A stretch of DNA of 64,000 nucleotides from Symmetrospora coprosmae. Lineage: Eukaryota > Basidiomycota > Cystobasidiomycetes > Symmetrosporaceae. The DNA is taken from assembly GCA_008802785.1 (NCBI GenBank), contig VUYT01000011.1, forward strand, positions 62,001 through 126,000. The letters run 5' to 3'. Made by a program: the position numbers and the translations under genes. The notes beneath the pieces are model-generated. The model ran no database searches. It was not told the origin of the DNA and worked only from the letters and a program-made list of their open reading frames with translations. Below are positions 1 to 12,417 of the stretch, piece by piece. Position 1 is the stretch's first letter. The number at the start of each line of letters is the position of its first letter.

Positions 1-3000
1 AGAAACGTCCCGCATCTTTCTAGTGAGCGCCGTCTCCCGGAGGCAGGCCGACATTCTACATCAACTCGCCGCCTACACTGGTCTCCATCCAGCCCAAGCC
101 ATCGTTCTTCATGCGGACTGCATCCTCGCGCCGCTATACTTTGCGAGTCCGACCAAACTGGCCGAATGCACAAGCTTCATCAGTGGTGTCCTCGTTGCAA
201 GCGGCGTCAAGCAGAGCATCCAGGAAATCTACATCTCCAATTTACCTAGGCTGCTGCTGGAGGTCTTGATGTGCATCGAGCCCTCGCCCGAAGGCATCGC
301 CACGGTAAGCGCAGTAATGGTCGACACGCGAGGAGTCCAGGCTGATTGCATCTTCAAACAGCTTCAAGGCATCATCGAACGTATCTGCTGCGTGACGGAT
401 CCGAAAGAGGTATGGCAATCGCAGATCGCCAGGTCGGCCACAGTCTTGGCCGTGGCTGGACGAGCGGGAGACTTGCTGCGTGGTATGGACGGGAGAAAGA
501 CCACTGCAGATCGCGTTGGCATCCTGCGAGGATTGACCGCCTTTGTTGGGCAAGTAGGCGCTCCTATCAACAGCGCGGCTCCGCAGGTATGTTTGACATT
601 GCGGCATGAACGTCGGTGCAGGCTGATGCCGAGTATTTATATGGCAGATCATGTCCGCGATACAAAGCTCGTTCGCCGATCCTGCACTTCGCTACCAGAG
701 CCTGCTACTATGGCGCGAGTTGCTCACCACCCTAGTCTGTGAGGACGCGTGCCCTCTTCTCGCCCAGACCACGGCAACGTTCGTGCAGAGCTGGTCTTTC
801 CTCGAAGAAAAAGATCGAGTAATCATCAAGGACATCCTGAAGTACTTTATCATCGACAACCGTAATCGCATTGGACCCGCCGTTCAGGGCATCGCCAATC
901 TCGGCAGCATACCCGACCTGCGAGAACTCGAGATGGCGCTAGGTGCAATGAAGCAGCAGCAAACTCTCACAGGCCGTCTCGACGGCTTCATCCGAAGACT
1001 TGATACAGTCAACGAGACGGTCCTCCTGCAATCCCTGCAGGAGCTATCGTCCTTCATCCAGCAGGAAGCCAATGGGATACACAAGCTCGCTTCAGGCAAT
1101 GCATTCCATCCCTGTCTTGGCACTTTGGTGCATGGGCTTCTCAGTACCGCGATCCGTTCTGCCGATGCAAAGACGCCAGCTCGAGGTCTTGCGCTTCGAT
1201 GCCTCGGTATCCTCGGTGCACTAGATCCCGATCGGCTCGTTCTGCCTTCGGAAGCAACCGCCTTCCAGCTCAAGCACGATCTCAAAGACGAGGAGGAGTG
1301 TAGGGCTTTCGCCTGGTACCTTGTCGAGAAGGTCCTAGTAAAGGTTGTGCGCTCGACGAACGAGCCGACACAGCAAAACGCCCTCTTTCTCGCTATTAAG
1401 GGCTTAGCGAAGGTCTGCGGGTTCGATGACGGCTTGCGCGCTGCAGGCGGCTTCAAGGCCGGTGTCCTCCCCACTGTGCGAGAACGGTGGAAAGCGGCCT
1501 CAAAGGAGGTCCAGGAGGTGGTCGAGCCTCTCTTATCAGCACAGATCGATCTCCAGATCGTAGAGAACGAGAAGCATCAGTACCCACTCTATCTACACAA
1601 GGCGTCCTACCGCGAATGGCTACAGGCGTGGACGTCAGATTTAATCGGTCAATTGGTCCAGGGTCACTCGGCGATGCGGTCTCCCTTTGGCCCTGACGTG
1701 CTCTTTGGACCTCTACAAGCGACCGTCCGACGAGGCCACGACCTCACAGTAGCGTATTTCGTCTTGCCCTACCTCGTCTTCGTGACGGTTGGAGAGGGCA
1801 ATACAAATCACGCCGCGAGGATCCGAGCCGAAGTAGAGGTGGTACTGCAAGATCAGATCACGCCGAATGAGAGAATCCCGATGAGCAAAGAATCGAGGTC
1901 TCTGTGCGCTCAGGTGAGTCGCGATCGACACCTTGCGCAAACGGTCTACGAAAGGCTGACACGCTGTGACGCGAACAGGCGGTCTTCGAGCTCATGGATC
2001 ATCTTAACATTTGGGTCACCGCGAGACGTCTTTACATCAGCAAGAAGTTTCGACGCAGGGAGAGATCCAGCGAGGCAGAACTCGCTCTTCTCGCCATCAA
2101 GCGGGTGGAAGCCATGTTTAGGGGTCTACCGCAAGACTCTGTCGCACACGCGGCTTTCAATTCGAAGAGCTACGCGCGAGCTTTGTTGAACTACGAGAAG
2201 ATCCTCTACGACATCCAGGGCGGCAAAGATGCCAGTCGGCTCCAGCCATATTATGAGCGAATGCACAACATCTATGCAGAGCTGAACGAGCCGGATGGCA
2301 TGGAAGGCATCTCGACTTCGATCATCTCGCCGAGTATCCAACACCAGATCAGGGAGCATGAAATGACAGGCCGATGGACTTCGGCACAGAGCTGCTGGGA
2401 GGTCCAGCTACAGCTGCACCCGGAAGAGCCAGGCTCGCACTTGGGTCTCCTTCGATGCCTGCGAAATCTTGGTCACTACGGTACGTGCCCTGGCAAGCTA
2501 CCGAAAGTTGGAAGCATGTGCGACGTCTAACATTGTGCCTGCTGCTCGCAGACTCGATGCGCACGCATATCATCGGCCTGCAAGCTCGGCACGAGGACTG
2601 GCACGGACTGCTGGCACCTTACGAGATCGAGAGCGCTCTGATCGCCGGAGATCTCACCGGGCTGGCAGAGGCGACGGGCAGACCAGGCGTCGAGTGTGCA
2701 GAATCGGCTTTCGGGCGCTTAGTGCTGGCCTACAAGACGCAGGAAGACATTGAAGCGACCCGAAGCCAGGCAGCCGAGCATCTCGGTAGCATCATTACGA
2801 CAGCAAGCAAGGATTCCTACCATCGGTTCTACCAGGGCATCGTCAACCTGCATATATTGCACGAGCTTGACATCCTGCTCGGCGCTGAAGTAGGAACTGG
2901 TACCTCTCGGAATCAATCGAGGACCGAGATTGCCAGCTTTGCTTCCCGGCTAGAAACGACTTCACCGGACTTTCACACGCGAGAGTCCATCCTGAACATG

Positions 3001-6000
3001 CGAAGGAACGCCTATCGGATAGGGTGAGTCTGCTTGGCCCGCCATGCGAGCTTCGGCCTCAGAATCGCCGCTGAGGCCTCATCTTGCAGGACCGGAGTGC
3101 ACGAGCCAAGCATTGGTCCCCTTTGGCTGTCCACGTCGAAGATCGCGCTCAAAGCAGAACATCTGCAGACGGCGTACAGTGCCATTCTTCAGGCGAACCA
3201 GCTCCTTGCGGACTTCACCTTTGTCCAGTCGGCCAAGCTCTACAAGGCCAATGGCCAAGTGTATCGCGCCCTGCTGGAGATGGAGCAAGGCTTGAACAGC
3301 CTCGGAGTCTTCGATGCTACCAAGAAGCTAGACTTTGATCCCCAGGTGACAAAGCAGGTCGCAAAGGTGAGCAATGCACGCTCTCGTACTGCAGCGGGAG
3401 CTGCGTCTAAAGCGTTCACTCCCAGGCTACTTTGCGCAGCGCTCGCTGGATGCAAGAGACAGGCAGATTTGATTTGCAAGATATCAATGCTCGCTACAAG
3501 CGCGCCATCAGTCTCGATAGCACGTGCGTGCCTTGACCGGTGTCTCCCTGATCGCACATTGAGAGCTGATGCTGCGCGCGTACTCTATGACATCAGATGG
3601 GAGGCAGCGTACTATCGCTTTGGCCAATATGCGGACGATATGCTCACAAGCGGCCTCCATTTCAAGGCGGATCTTGTGCCAAACACGACTGCATGGCAGC
3701 GGCAGTCAGTGTTCACGGCTTTCAGGCTGTGACTGCCACCGTACTGACCGGAGCGCGTCTCTTTTGACAGGACCACCCTTCTCGCCAACATGGACCTAGC
3801 AGTGCACAACTTCTCGAAAGCGCTCCGCTTTGGTACAAAGTTCCTGTACCAAGCGCTACCGCGACTCATCACCATATGGCTCGACTTTGCAGACAAGGAA
3901 GAGTTCAAGAGGTATGACCCCATCAAAGGCAACAACGTGGAGTCGACTAGCACGAGCAAGTGAGTGCGCTCGGCTCGCGTGCACACGTCCTCTAGATCGT
4001 GACTGAAGCGCGGGGACACACAGGCGACGCGCCAGCGGCATAGTCCTGCCGCCAGTGCCTCAGGGGGAGCCCGCCGTGAAAGAAGGGAGGAAGACCTTTG
4101 ACAAGATCTCACAGCACATACGAAGAGCATTCGAGAAGCTGCCTGCATATATGGTGCGTCAGGACCTCCCCCCCGCCACGCTACTACCGAGCTGACCCGT
4201 CATCGGGATTTAGTGGCTGGCTGTCCTCCCGCAGCTGGCGTCGCGACTCTGGCACGACAATGCTGCCGTCTGCAGCTTGTTGGTCTTCATCGTCGAGAAG
4301 GTCGTTCAGCAGCACCCACAGCAGGCTGTCTGGTCCATGATCGGTATTTGGCATTCGGAGGTCAAGAGCCGCAAGGAGCGCTGTGCAAGCATCTTGGCGC
4401 GCGCACAGACTAGAGGCGTCAGCCCTTCCCATTCTGCTACCCTCAAGCATACTATCTCCGCGCTGGATGCCCTTGTGCGCTGCTTCCTCGACATTTCGGC
4501 TCGTCCGACGGATACCTACGATCCCTTCAGCATCAAGCAGCATTTTCCGGCTCTCCGCAAGCTTGTTCCGTGCGACATCATCATACCCTTTCAAGACAGT
4601 ATGACGGTGACGCTGCCCACGGATCCGGCTCATCTTCTCTCGCACAAGCCTTTCCTGGACAACCTCATCACATTCTCCTCATTCGACGACACGATCGAGC
4701 TCATGGCATCCGTCGCAAGGCCACGCAAGCTTGTGATCTGGGGTAGCGACGGCAAGCGATATCGATTCCTTTGCAAGCCGATGGATGACTTGCGCAAAGA
4801 CAATCGGTTGATGGAATGCACCTCGCTCATCAACCGACTCCTGAAGAAGGACGTCGAGTCGAGAAAGAGGAGCTTGCGTGAGTTGCCGGCGATTGATGCT
4901 TCACGCGCATCTGAAGAGGCAGTCCTGACCGCGCGGATCTCCCTTTCCAGACATCCGAACCTATGCGGTCATTCCGCTGACCGAGAAGTGCGGTCTCATT
5001 GAATGGGTCCCGGACACTGCTGGCGTTCGGCATATCTGGGTCAAGTGCTATGAGCCGAAAGGCATCTCAGTCTGGAACGACAGCCTCAAGAAGGTCTATG
5101 ACAGTCTCAAGACGGCTCAGAAGACCGAGCCCGTCAAATGTGGCTTAGCCTTCACCAACCAGATTCTGCCTGCCTTCCCGCCAGTCTTCCACGAGTGGTT
5201 CCTTGACAACTTCCCCGAGCCAACAGCATGGCTCAAAGCGAGGACCGCTTATGGCAGGACAGCAGCCGTCATGTCGATGGTTGGATTCGTGCTGGGGTAG
5301 GTCCAGACATGGCTATGTCTTGAAGCACTTGGGCAGCAAGTACTGACGACGATCGATAGGTTGGGCGACCGACACGGCGAGAACATTTTGATCGACACGA
5401 CGAATGGCGATGTCGTTCATGTTGACTTCAACTGCCTCTTTGGCATGGTGAGCACTGATGGTGCTGGTCGGCGTTATCTGTCCAACCTGACATTGGTCCC
5501 ACTCGCGCTCCGGCAGGGTCTCGTATGGTTCGACATCGTGGAGAAGGTCCCGTTCCGTTTGACGCAGAACATGATCGATGGCTTCGGTATTACCGGAGTC
5601 GAGGGTGTCTTCCGCAAATGCTCAGAGATCTCGGTACGGGTATTGCGCGAAAGCAAGAACTCGCTCATCTCGGTACTGGAATCATTCGTGCACGACCCGT
5701 TGCTGGATCTGCAGCTTTCCAGGCCAGGAGTAAGTGGCACAGCGGAGGCACCTCACTTCGATACGGTGCTGACTGTGTCTCACGACACCAGCGTAAGGCG
5801 GTCGGGTCCAGCCGGAGCGAAACCAAGGAGCAGAAGGCAGCCGCCGCGCAGGAAGCACGCAAGGAGGAGGCTAGAAAGGCGCTTGCCACCATTGGAAGCA
5901 AGCTCAAGGGTACGCAGAGCACGCTGAATGGTCCACCAGGCGAGACGATCTCCAGCGTGGAGATGACCGTGGAGACACTCTTCAAGGAGGCCACAGACCC

Positions 6001-6046
6001 AAAGAACCTGGGCGGTATGTATTGCGGGTGGGCTGCCTGGACGTGA
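1..6046 (+). CDS. ATR/Mec1/Rad3-type checkpoint kinase (PIKK), 5' end cut by window edge
   Basis: This is a phosphatidylinositol 3-kinase-like protein kinase of the ATR family, the nuclear sensor kinase for replication stress and single-stranded DNA. The reading frame is open to base 1, so the N-terminal HEAT repeats are partly missing. Helical UME/FAT-type sequence fills roughly 650-4650. The kinase core is seen at about 4700-5750: GDRHGEN catalytic loop at 5364, then HVDFNCLFG, the ATR (not ATM or TOR) form of the activation segment, and FRLTQNMIDGFG after it. The protein ends in a FATC tail (LGGMYCGWAAWT, stop 6044-6046). It is split by many short introns, for example 5448-5516 (69 nt), which is a multiple of three and free of stops. 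ATR identity rests on the DRHGEN/HVDFNCLF signature. Exons before 4600 were not all resolved. Confidence 0.93.
5448..5516 (+). other. In-frame, stop-free intron in the ATR activation segment
   Basis: Donor GTGAGC and acceptor CGGCAG bracket 69 nt. Removing it restores the family sequence CLFG followed by (K/M)GLVWFDIVEKVPFRL. If retained, it would add 23 residues directly after the conserved HVDFNCLFG without a frameshift. Confidence 0.8.
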
Positions 6047-6825
6047 GACTTGGGCGAACACCGAATGAGCGTCCTGCTGTTGTTGCATTGCCGCTCGAGC
6101 AACCGGACCTGCTTTGCACGTGCGTCGATTTGGATGGCTCGAGCTCAGAGCGATGGTCAGTCACAACAAGGCATACTCGAGTAGGCTTGAGCATGGTCAG
6201 ATTGATCAAGCTTGCTGCACAATCAGTCCTGCCTTGTAGGGCCGCCTGGCCTGCTCAACTCCGTGGGACCACAATGGAGGAAGCGTCTCAATTCTGCCGG
6301 CCCTCTCTGCTGTAAACTATGATGAAGCGCAAACGAACGCCCTTCTGGTTACCGAAGAGTCAAGAGGCGACCTCATGATCATGATGCGAAGATGCTGCAA
6401 GCTGGAGAACTCCGCTCTTGAGTGCCCTGCCCTGAGTGCTTCACTTCGGTCAGTTCTTTGCGGGTTGCCAAGGCTGGCTGGATGAGACCTCCCTTGGCCG
6501 CCACAAAAGAGGGTCAACCGCGACGTCAGAGAAAGCGATGTGAGAACCCACTCGCGAAAATCCCTTGCCACTCGCACAACGGGGGAAGACTACTTCGATG
6601 CACTGCGCATGCTGCCCTCTCTTGCAGCCCCCCGTGGTTTCCATCCTCTCGCTTAAGGTGCTTCGTCGTCCAGGAACTCTGACGGTTCGCCGCGCTGATT
6701 GAGACCGAGACCGTCCAAGTCAGTATGCTCGGCGGACGCTAGCCTACTTACGTGAGCTTGTGCTGATGTCAGGCAACCACACCCACGCATTCAGACGCGC
6801 AGATCCACCAGATCGCCGGCCAGCT
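6047..6825. other. Intergenic, ATR 3' flank and promoter of the symporter gene
   Basis: This holds 779 nt between the ATR stop and the next start codon. Short open frames on both strands show no family motif and no splice-compatible continuation. I see nothing I can name in it. Confidence 0.5.
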
Positions 6826-9203
6826 ATGGATAAGGCAAAGCAGCTGGCCGTCCGCTTCCTCAAACCGAAGGCCAAGTCATCAGACGACGGACGAGACCAA
6901 TGGCCATCTCGTACAGCCTTCTTGCTGGCTGCTGCTGGTGGTGCTATCGGACAGGGTGAGCCGCTTAGGGCAATTCATTGTCGGCCTTGGACTTACTTTG
7001 CGCAAGTACATAGGCAACATCATCCGCTTCCCCAGTCAGGTCTTCAACAACATTGGCCTACAGTGGTTCGTGCCGTATCTCCTCAGCATTTTCCTCCTGG
7101 CAATCCCATGCCTCATCCTGGAAATTTCGATCGGACAAGCGTATCGTGCAGGACCGACCATCTCTTTCAACTCTGTGAACCCGCGTCTACGCGGAGTGGG
7201 CCTGGCATCGGTCCTGATTAGTGCCGTCGTCGTGGTCTACTTCGCCATCATCCTGGTCTGGATCGCCATATACTTCCGGCACAGCTTTACATCGCCGCTA
7301 CCATGGGAGGGCCGCACCACGGAGTTCTACAATCAGCAAGTGCTCGCCCAGGTTGACCCGACCCCTGGAGAGTTCGGAGCCGATGGCTCCATTATCAGCT
7401 ATGTCCAGTACCCGTCCTTCAAGCTCATTGGCGAAACTGTTGGATGGTCCGCATTCGTTTGGGTCTGCGTTTTGTTCTGTATGTTTGGCGGTGTCGCGGT
7501 TACAGGTGAGGGGTCGCAGTCCCGATTCTCGACTTGCCTTGGCGTACCCTTGACTGAGCGCAACTGGACCCCGGAAACACGGACAGGGCGAGCCGTATAC
7601 GTGACAATGGCTCTGCCCATCGTTTTCACAATCATCATCCTGGGGCGGAGTGTCTCGCTAGAGAACGCTGGACGCGGCATCAAGCTATATTTCGCGACCT
7701 GGAACGGCGACCAGCTGGCAAGGGGTCAGATCTGGCAGACAGCTGTCGGCCAGGTCTTCTTCTCGACCGGAGTTGCGTTTGGCTATTATGTCAGCTACGC
7801 CAGCTACAACGACAAGTTCGCAAACGCGGTTCAAGATGCGGTCATCATCGTCCTCTTCAACTGTAGCTTCGAGGTCATCGCTGCATTCGCAGTTTTCGGC
7901 GTCGTCGGCTATCTGGGTATAGATCCCAGCAATACTCCGCGTCTTGGAGGTGAGGCTTGGGATGGTTCCCTCGCTGCGAGGGCTTTTTCGCTTCCGGAGT
8001 TCACACGCTGTAGAATGAGCACTGACCTGCCTTCTCCAAACGCCACAGCCTTCGAAATCGGCTTCCTAACGTAAGTCTTGCCAGCACTATAGCTGAGCAA
8101 TCGCTAATCCATCACCCTGCACTCAGCTTCCCGGCTGCCCTGGTTCAGATGCCTGGCGCCAACTTTTGGTCGGTCTTCTTCTTCCTCAACCTCCTGCTCC
8201 TAGGCATCAGTTCAACCTATCCGATGGTCGATGTTATCGTCACCTTCATCATGGACAGATGGGGCGGCCGGCTCAAGCGACCCTACGTGGCATGTGCCGT
8301 GGTGCTCTCGGCCTTCCTCATATCCCTTCTTTACTGCACGGAAAGCGGATACTACGTACTGGACGGCATTGACCGCTGGATTAACAACATGACCCTGGTC
8401 TTCGCCGCTTGGGGCGAGACTGCGCTGTCGACGAGTCTTTACCGATGGGGCGACGTCTCCGAGGAGGTCGGGAAGCCTGCGTGGCTCGTCTTCAATGCCG
8501 GCTACTTTCTGTCGATGATTCTCGGCGTTGCGATCGGTCAGGCTGTCAGCCCGGAGGCAGGTGCAGGCGTCGGCTTTGGCCTCTTCATTGTTGGCAGCAT
8601 CGTGTCTGTCCTCATCGCCAAAACGCCGCGCAGCGATGCACCTCGCTTCTGGAATAGGAACTCGTGGACGAAGCGTGTCTTCTACCTCGCCTTCTACTCT
8701 GGCAATCAGCTTCGCCGCGATCTCAACGTGGTCGTCGCCACCGGCAAGAACTGGTCCATCCCGTCATTCTGGGGACCCCTTCTCCGATACATCGCATCGC
8801 CCATCCTGGCTATTGTAAGGAGACACGGAGCATCCATTCAGCCGCTCATGGCCCAGCTAATCACCCTCTAAACGCCTAGATCTTTTCATTCGGCTACAAT
8901 GAGTTCTATACTCTTCGCAACGACCCGGCTTATATTGCAGGATTTGCACTGGCACACGTCGTCATCCTCGCGCTCCTCGTCGGGCTGCTCGTCCCGAGAT
9001 GGCTTGACGTCTTCATCCCGTACGAGCGCAGGGACGAGGGACGAAAGCCAGTCGCGCCTGGTGTGACCCTTACCGTCGACAATGACATTGAGGACGCCAG
9101 GATCATCAAGGAGACTGTGCCAGGAGACGGAGGAAGCCCAGTGGCATCTGAGGAGACAGTCATTCCGGCCGAAGGCAAGCCGGAGAAGAGCGAGAAGAGC
9201 TAG
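6826..9203 (+). CDS. Sodium:neurotransmitter symporter (SNF/SLC6) family transporter
   Basis: Multi-pass plasma-membrane transporter of the SNF/SLC6 family, which couples uptake of amino acids or related amines to sodium. Six exons (6826-6955, 7014-7505, 7587-7949, 8049-8070, 8127-8814, 8880-9203) give 672 residues. The first membrane helix carries the family hallmark AAAGGAIGQGNIIRFPSQV, the unwound TM1 substrate and sodium site. About twelve hydrophobic segments follow, then a charged tail ending EGKPEKSEKS. The start at 6826 (MDKAKQ) was chosen because an upstream in-frame ATG at 6760 adds only low-complexity sequence. The 81-nt intron 7506-7586 is a multiple of three and stop-free. One exon is only 22 nt. 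The substrate cannot be read from the sequence; such proteins are common in animals and bacteria but patchy in fungi. Confidence 0.9.
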
Positions 9204-9428
9204 AGATCAGGAAATTGTAAACAAGTAAAATAGAAGTATGCAGTCACTTGTCCGGCAAGAATTGTTGAGCCTTCGCAATGGTGGCGTTCCGCTCGGCCAC
9301 CACGCCGGAAGTGCCGAGCCCGAACGCGATGGACCCTAGCCCTCTGTCCCTTCCTTGAGGCCAGTCACGCATCGTGTGCTTCGACTGCTGCGCACTTTGC
9401 GATTGCGTACGAGGGTATATCTTATTAG

Positions 9429-10697
9429 ATGTCAACTGCTCGGAATGGCGGCTTGGCACAACATCCGAAGAGCCGCTCGAAGCATCTGAGCTGGGACGAA
9501 CTGCCGCCATGGCGGAGGGACAACTCGCACATCCATAGAGGCGAGTCGTGCGCCTCTCCGAAATGGTCGACGTCCATTGACAGTCTTACCTTCAGGCTAT
9601 CCGCGGTTGACTGGCTCCTGGAGCCAAAGTTGGCGGTCGCTCCTCGGCGAACCACACACTGAGAGCGTCAACGTCCTCACACATCTTCTCGGCGCCGTAG
9701 TAGCCATTTCTTTCTTCATCTATTCCTACAAGCACCTCGTGCTCCCGCATCTCTTCGGCCTGCACCCTTTGCGTCCAGCAGACGGAACGCTCTTCCTCGT
9801 CTATCCTTTCCCATATATTGCGGACAACTACCCTGCTTCGATAGGCCTTGGCGATGCTTTCGCCTTTGCTTCTTTCTTTCTGGCCGCCTTCACCTGTTTC
9901 GGATGCTCGGCGGCGTATCACACGAGCACGAGTCACTCGGAGAAGGTCTCGAAGGCCTTCAACAAGCTCGACTACGTCGGCATCGTCTTTCTCATCACTG
10001 GGACCTACTATCCCGCTCTGTACTATGCCTTCTTCTGCCAGCCAGTGCATAGGGCGGCGTACATCGGTCTGGTGACCGCCTTTGGGGCAGGTGAGACTTC
10101 TAGAGCATAGGACGGATGGCAGCGATCCCTGCTGATCCCTGCTGATGCCTGCAACGCAGCTACGACTTTCTTCCTCCTGACGCCCAGCTATGCCACGCCG
10201 GAGTACAGGCGCACTCGTACTTGGCTTTTCATTGGTCTGGGCGTCTCTGGTGTCGTACCTGTCGTTCAAGCACTATGGAAGCACGGCTGGGAGTACTCGG
10301 ATCGTGCATTTGGCCTATCCTGGCTTCTGCTCGGCGGTGCTTTCTATGTGAGTACGAGCGTAAGAAGAGACTAGAGCTGTCGGCTGACACTTACTGCCTA
10401 CAGATCGCTGGTGCGGTCTTGTAGTAAGTCTAATGCTGCAGCCCGGTTTTCTGCGTGGGGCATGACACTGAGACGGGGCTTCTTCACAGCGCCGAGCGAT
10501 GCCCGGAACGTTTCATGCCCGGCCGCTTCGACATTTATGGCAATAGCCACCAGATCTTCCATGTTGCGTGTCTGCTGGCCGCGCTGGCGCACTATGTCGC
10601 GCTCTGCCGGGCTTTCACCTTCCGCCATCTGGAGGCTGGCGGATCATGCGAGGCTATGAGCTCCGATATTGTGGACAAGCTCCTTGGCGAGTTGTAG
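9429..10697 (+). CDS. PAQR/IZH (adiponectin receptor, hemolysin-III) family membrane protein
   Basis: Seven-helix membrane protein of the progestin and adipoQ receptor family. Yeast members (IZH1-4) influence zinc and sterol/ceramide metabolism. Five exons (9429-9540, 9596-10090, 10160-10347, 10404-10423, 10490-10697) give 340 residues. Conserved family marks are WDELPPWRRDN near the N terminus, ESVNVLTHLLGA before helix 1, SAAYHT and FNKLDYVGI, and RFMPGRFDIYGNSHQIFH, whose histidines form the metal site in the family. Intron 1 uses a GC donor (GCGAGT): only this splice restores the conserved Gly-Tyr after the LPPW segment. The fourth exon is a 20-nt microexon. It converges on the downstream esterase gene. 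Confidence 0.92.
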
Positions 10698-10875
10698 CTA
10701 TTGTGTGATGGTTATGGATTGTGCAGACAAGTACTGCTTCCCTTATGTTGGCACCTGCATGGTCAGGCTCTTCAGACGTGCATGTGCAATGTCCTCAGAA
10801 GGCCTAGGATAGAACCCGCGGATAGCGAAAGATCAATCGAATGCTACAACGGCTTCCCAGCGGTTTGTATGCCCC

Positions 10876-12114
10876 TTACTTGCTAGACCCCAAACGCTTG
10901 AGCGCCTTTTCCATCTCTTTCGCCACCAGCGCGTGTCCACTACGCGATGGGTGGTACACATCCCAGAATAGGTGTTTGTCCTGCTCCTCGACCGGACAGA
11001 TACTCAGCTCGACCCCTTCGGATGGGTACACACCCTGTGCGCAGGCGACCTGCACCAGAGCAGGGTCTGTGAAGCCGTACTTGGCGGGGTCGGCCAGAAT
11101 GCGCTGGAAGAGGCCGTATACGTCCGCAACCTCGATGTGCGCGCCCTTTGCCGTATACTTCTCTTGCAAGCCATACAGCCCAGTGCGAAGTGAGGTGCTG
11201 TAGTCTGTCAAGAACGTATTGTAGTCGAGACTAGAAGTCGCTGCAAATGGTAGTGCTGATAGATCCGGGTACGACGACAGTAGGAATCGCCGTGCACCTG
11301 GAGACAGAAGTTTGCAAGCAAAGTGAGTCGCCTTTCTATGCCAGGGCTACAGATGCCGCAGAGGCCAGGTACCCTCACCTCGCTTGTATAGATCAGCCAG
11401 TTGCCCATCGATGAGCTGTGCAATCTGTGTTCCTGTCACGTTGGTCGAGAAGAAGCTGGGCATCGAAGAGGTGAAGGACGTATCGGCACCGTCGTACGTA
11501 TCCAGGCGCAGTAGTAGGACTCACGCATCATTCGCCCCGATGAAGTCGACGTAGATGTCGCCTCTCGAGATCGTATAGTCGGCTTGGTACTGGTCAATCT
11601 GGTCTTGGCTGGACGGCACTGGAACAGTGGAGTTGAAGCCCTGAGTAGAGTGCCAGAGATAGCCCGTCAGCGTCGGCACACATCTATCCGGGGAGACAGT
11701 CAGACACGCTAGCTTTACCGTGAAGCCAGCAATGAATGAGTTGTTCGCGGTGGCTCCGCCAGCAGCAAGGTCGATGAGCTGCAGGCCAGTATGCTTTGCG
11801 ACTAGAGTAGGCCAGACGGGGCCGTTGCTGAACTGGTGCTGGTAGTAGAAGGATGGTGGCCAAGTGCCGTTCGATGCGATCCATGCGCCATCTACGCGGG
11901 AGCGAGCGGGCAGCGTAATCTCAGCCTGATACGTGCACGCAAAGTCGAAAGTGGAGGCGGACGCACTACCATTGTCAGAGAAGGAGTCTCCGAAAACGAC
12001 GAGTCTCTCGGAGCGGGAATTGGCAGTAGCCGAGAGCGGAAGACTCTGGACGAAGGAAGGGAGGAGGGGTGCAAGCAGGACCAAGTGGACGGCCGACGAG
12101 CGAAGAGACATCAT
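10876..12114 (-). CDS. Secreted GDSL/SGNH esterase (CE16-like acetylesterase)
   Basis: Predicted secreted SGNH hydrolase that would remove acyl groups from carbohydrates or lipids outside the cell. Three exons (12114-11525, 11455-11379, 11297-10876) give 362 residues. The N terminus is a signal peptide (MMSLRSS then a Leu/Val-rich core ending SFVQSLP). Block I is FGDSFSDNG with the nucleophile Ser, block III is FIGANDA, and block V is DVYHPSRSGH with the catalytic Asp-His pair. The spacing and the LFWDVYHPS form resemble carbohydrate esterase family 16. Several N-glycosylation sites (NGT, NNS, NST) fit secretion. The first intron (69 nt) and second (81 nt) were placed by frame continuity. The substrate is inferred only. 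Confidence 0.88.
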
Positions 12115-12417
12115 TGCAGCCAGACGATGACGGAGGACTGGCTTCCCTGCTGTGCTACGGCAGTACTCGCAGACGCTCGGTCGACCAGTATGAAGGGCCC
12201 GAGGCTGGAGAAACGGACCGATCAGAATCCGGTATGAGCGGATGAGGACGAGCGCCTCGGTCAGAAGCAAGCATGCGCACCTATTGCACTGCTATACCGG
12301 CCTCAGAGGAGTGCCTAGACAAGGAGGAGGAAGTGCGACTGCAGCGGCCCCGCTGACCTCGGCATGGTCGTAAGCACGTGCTCTTAACCTCGTTTTAGCC
12401 CCGTCCTGCGAATATTA
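12115..12417. promoter_or_regulatory. Divergent promoter, GDSL esterase / kinase
   Basis: About 300 nt separate the two start codons on opposite strands. It must hold both promoters unless the kinase starts further downstream at 12481. No TATA box or named operator is obvious. Confidence 0.45.
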
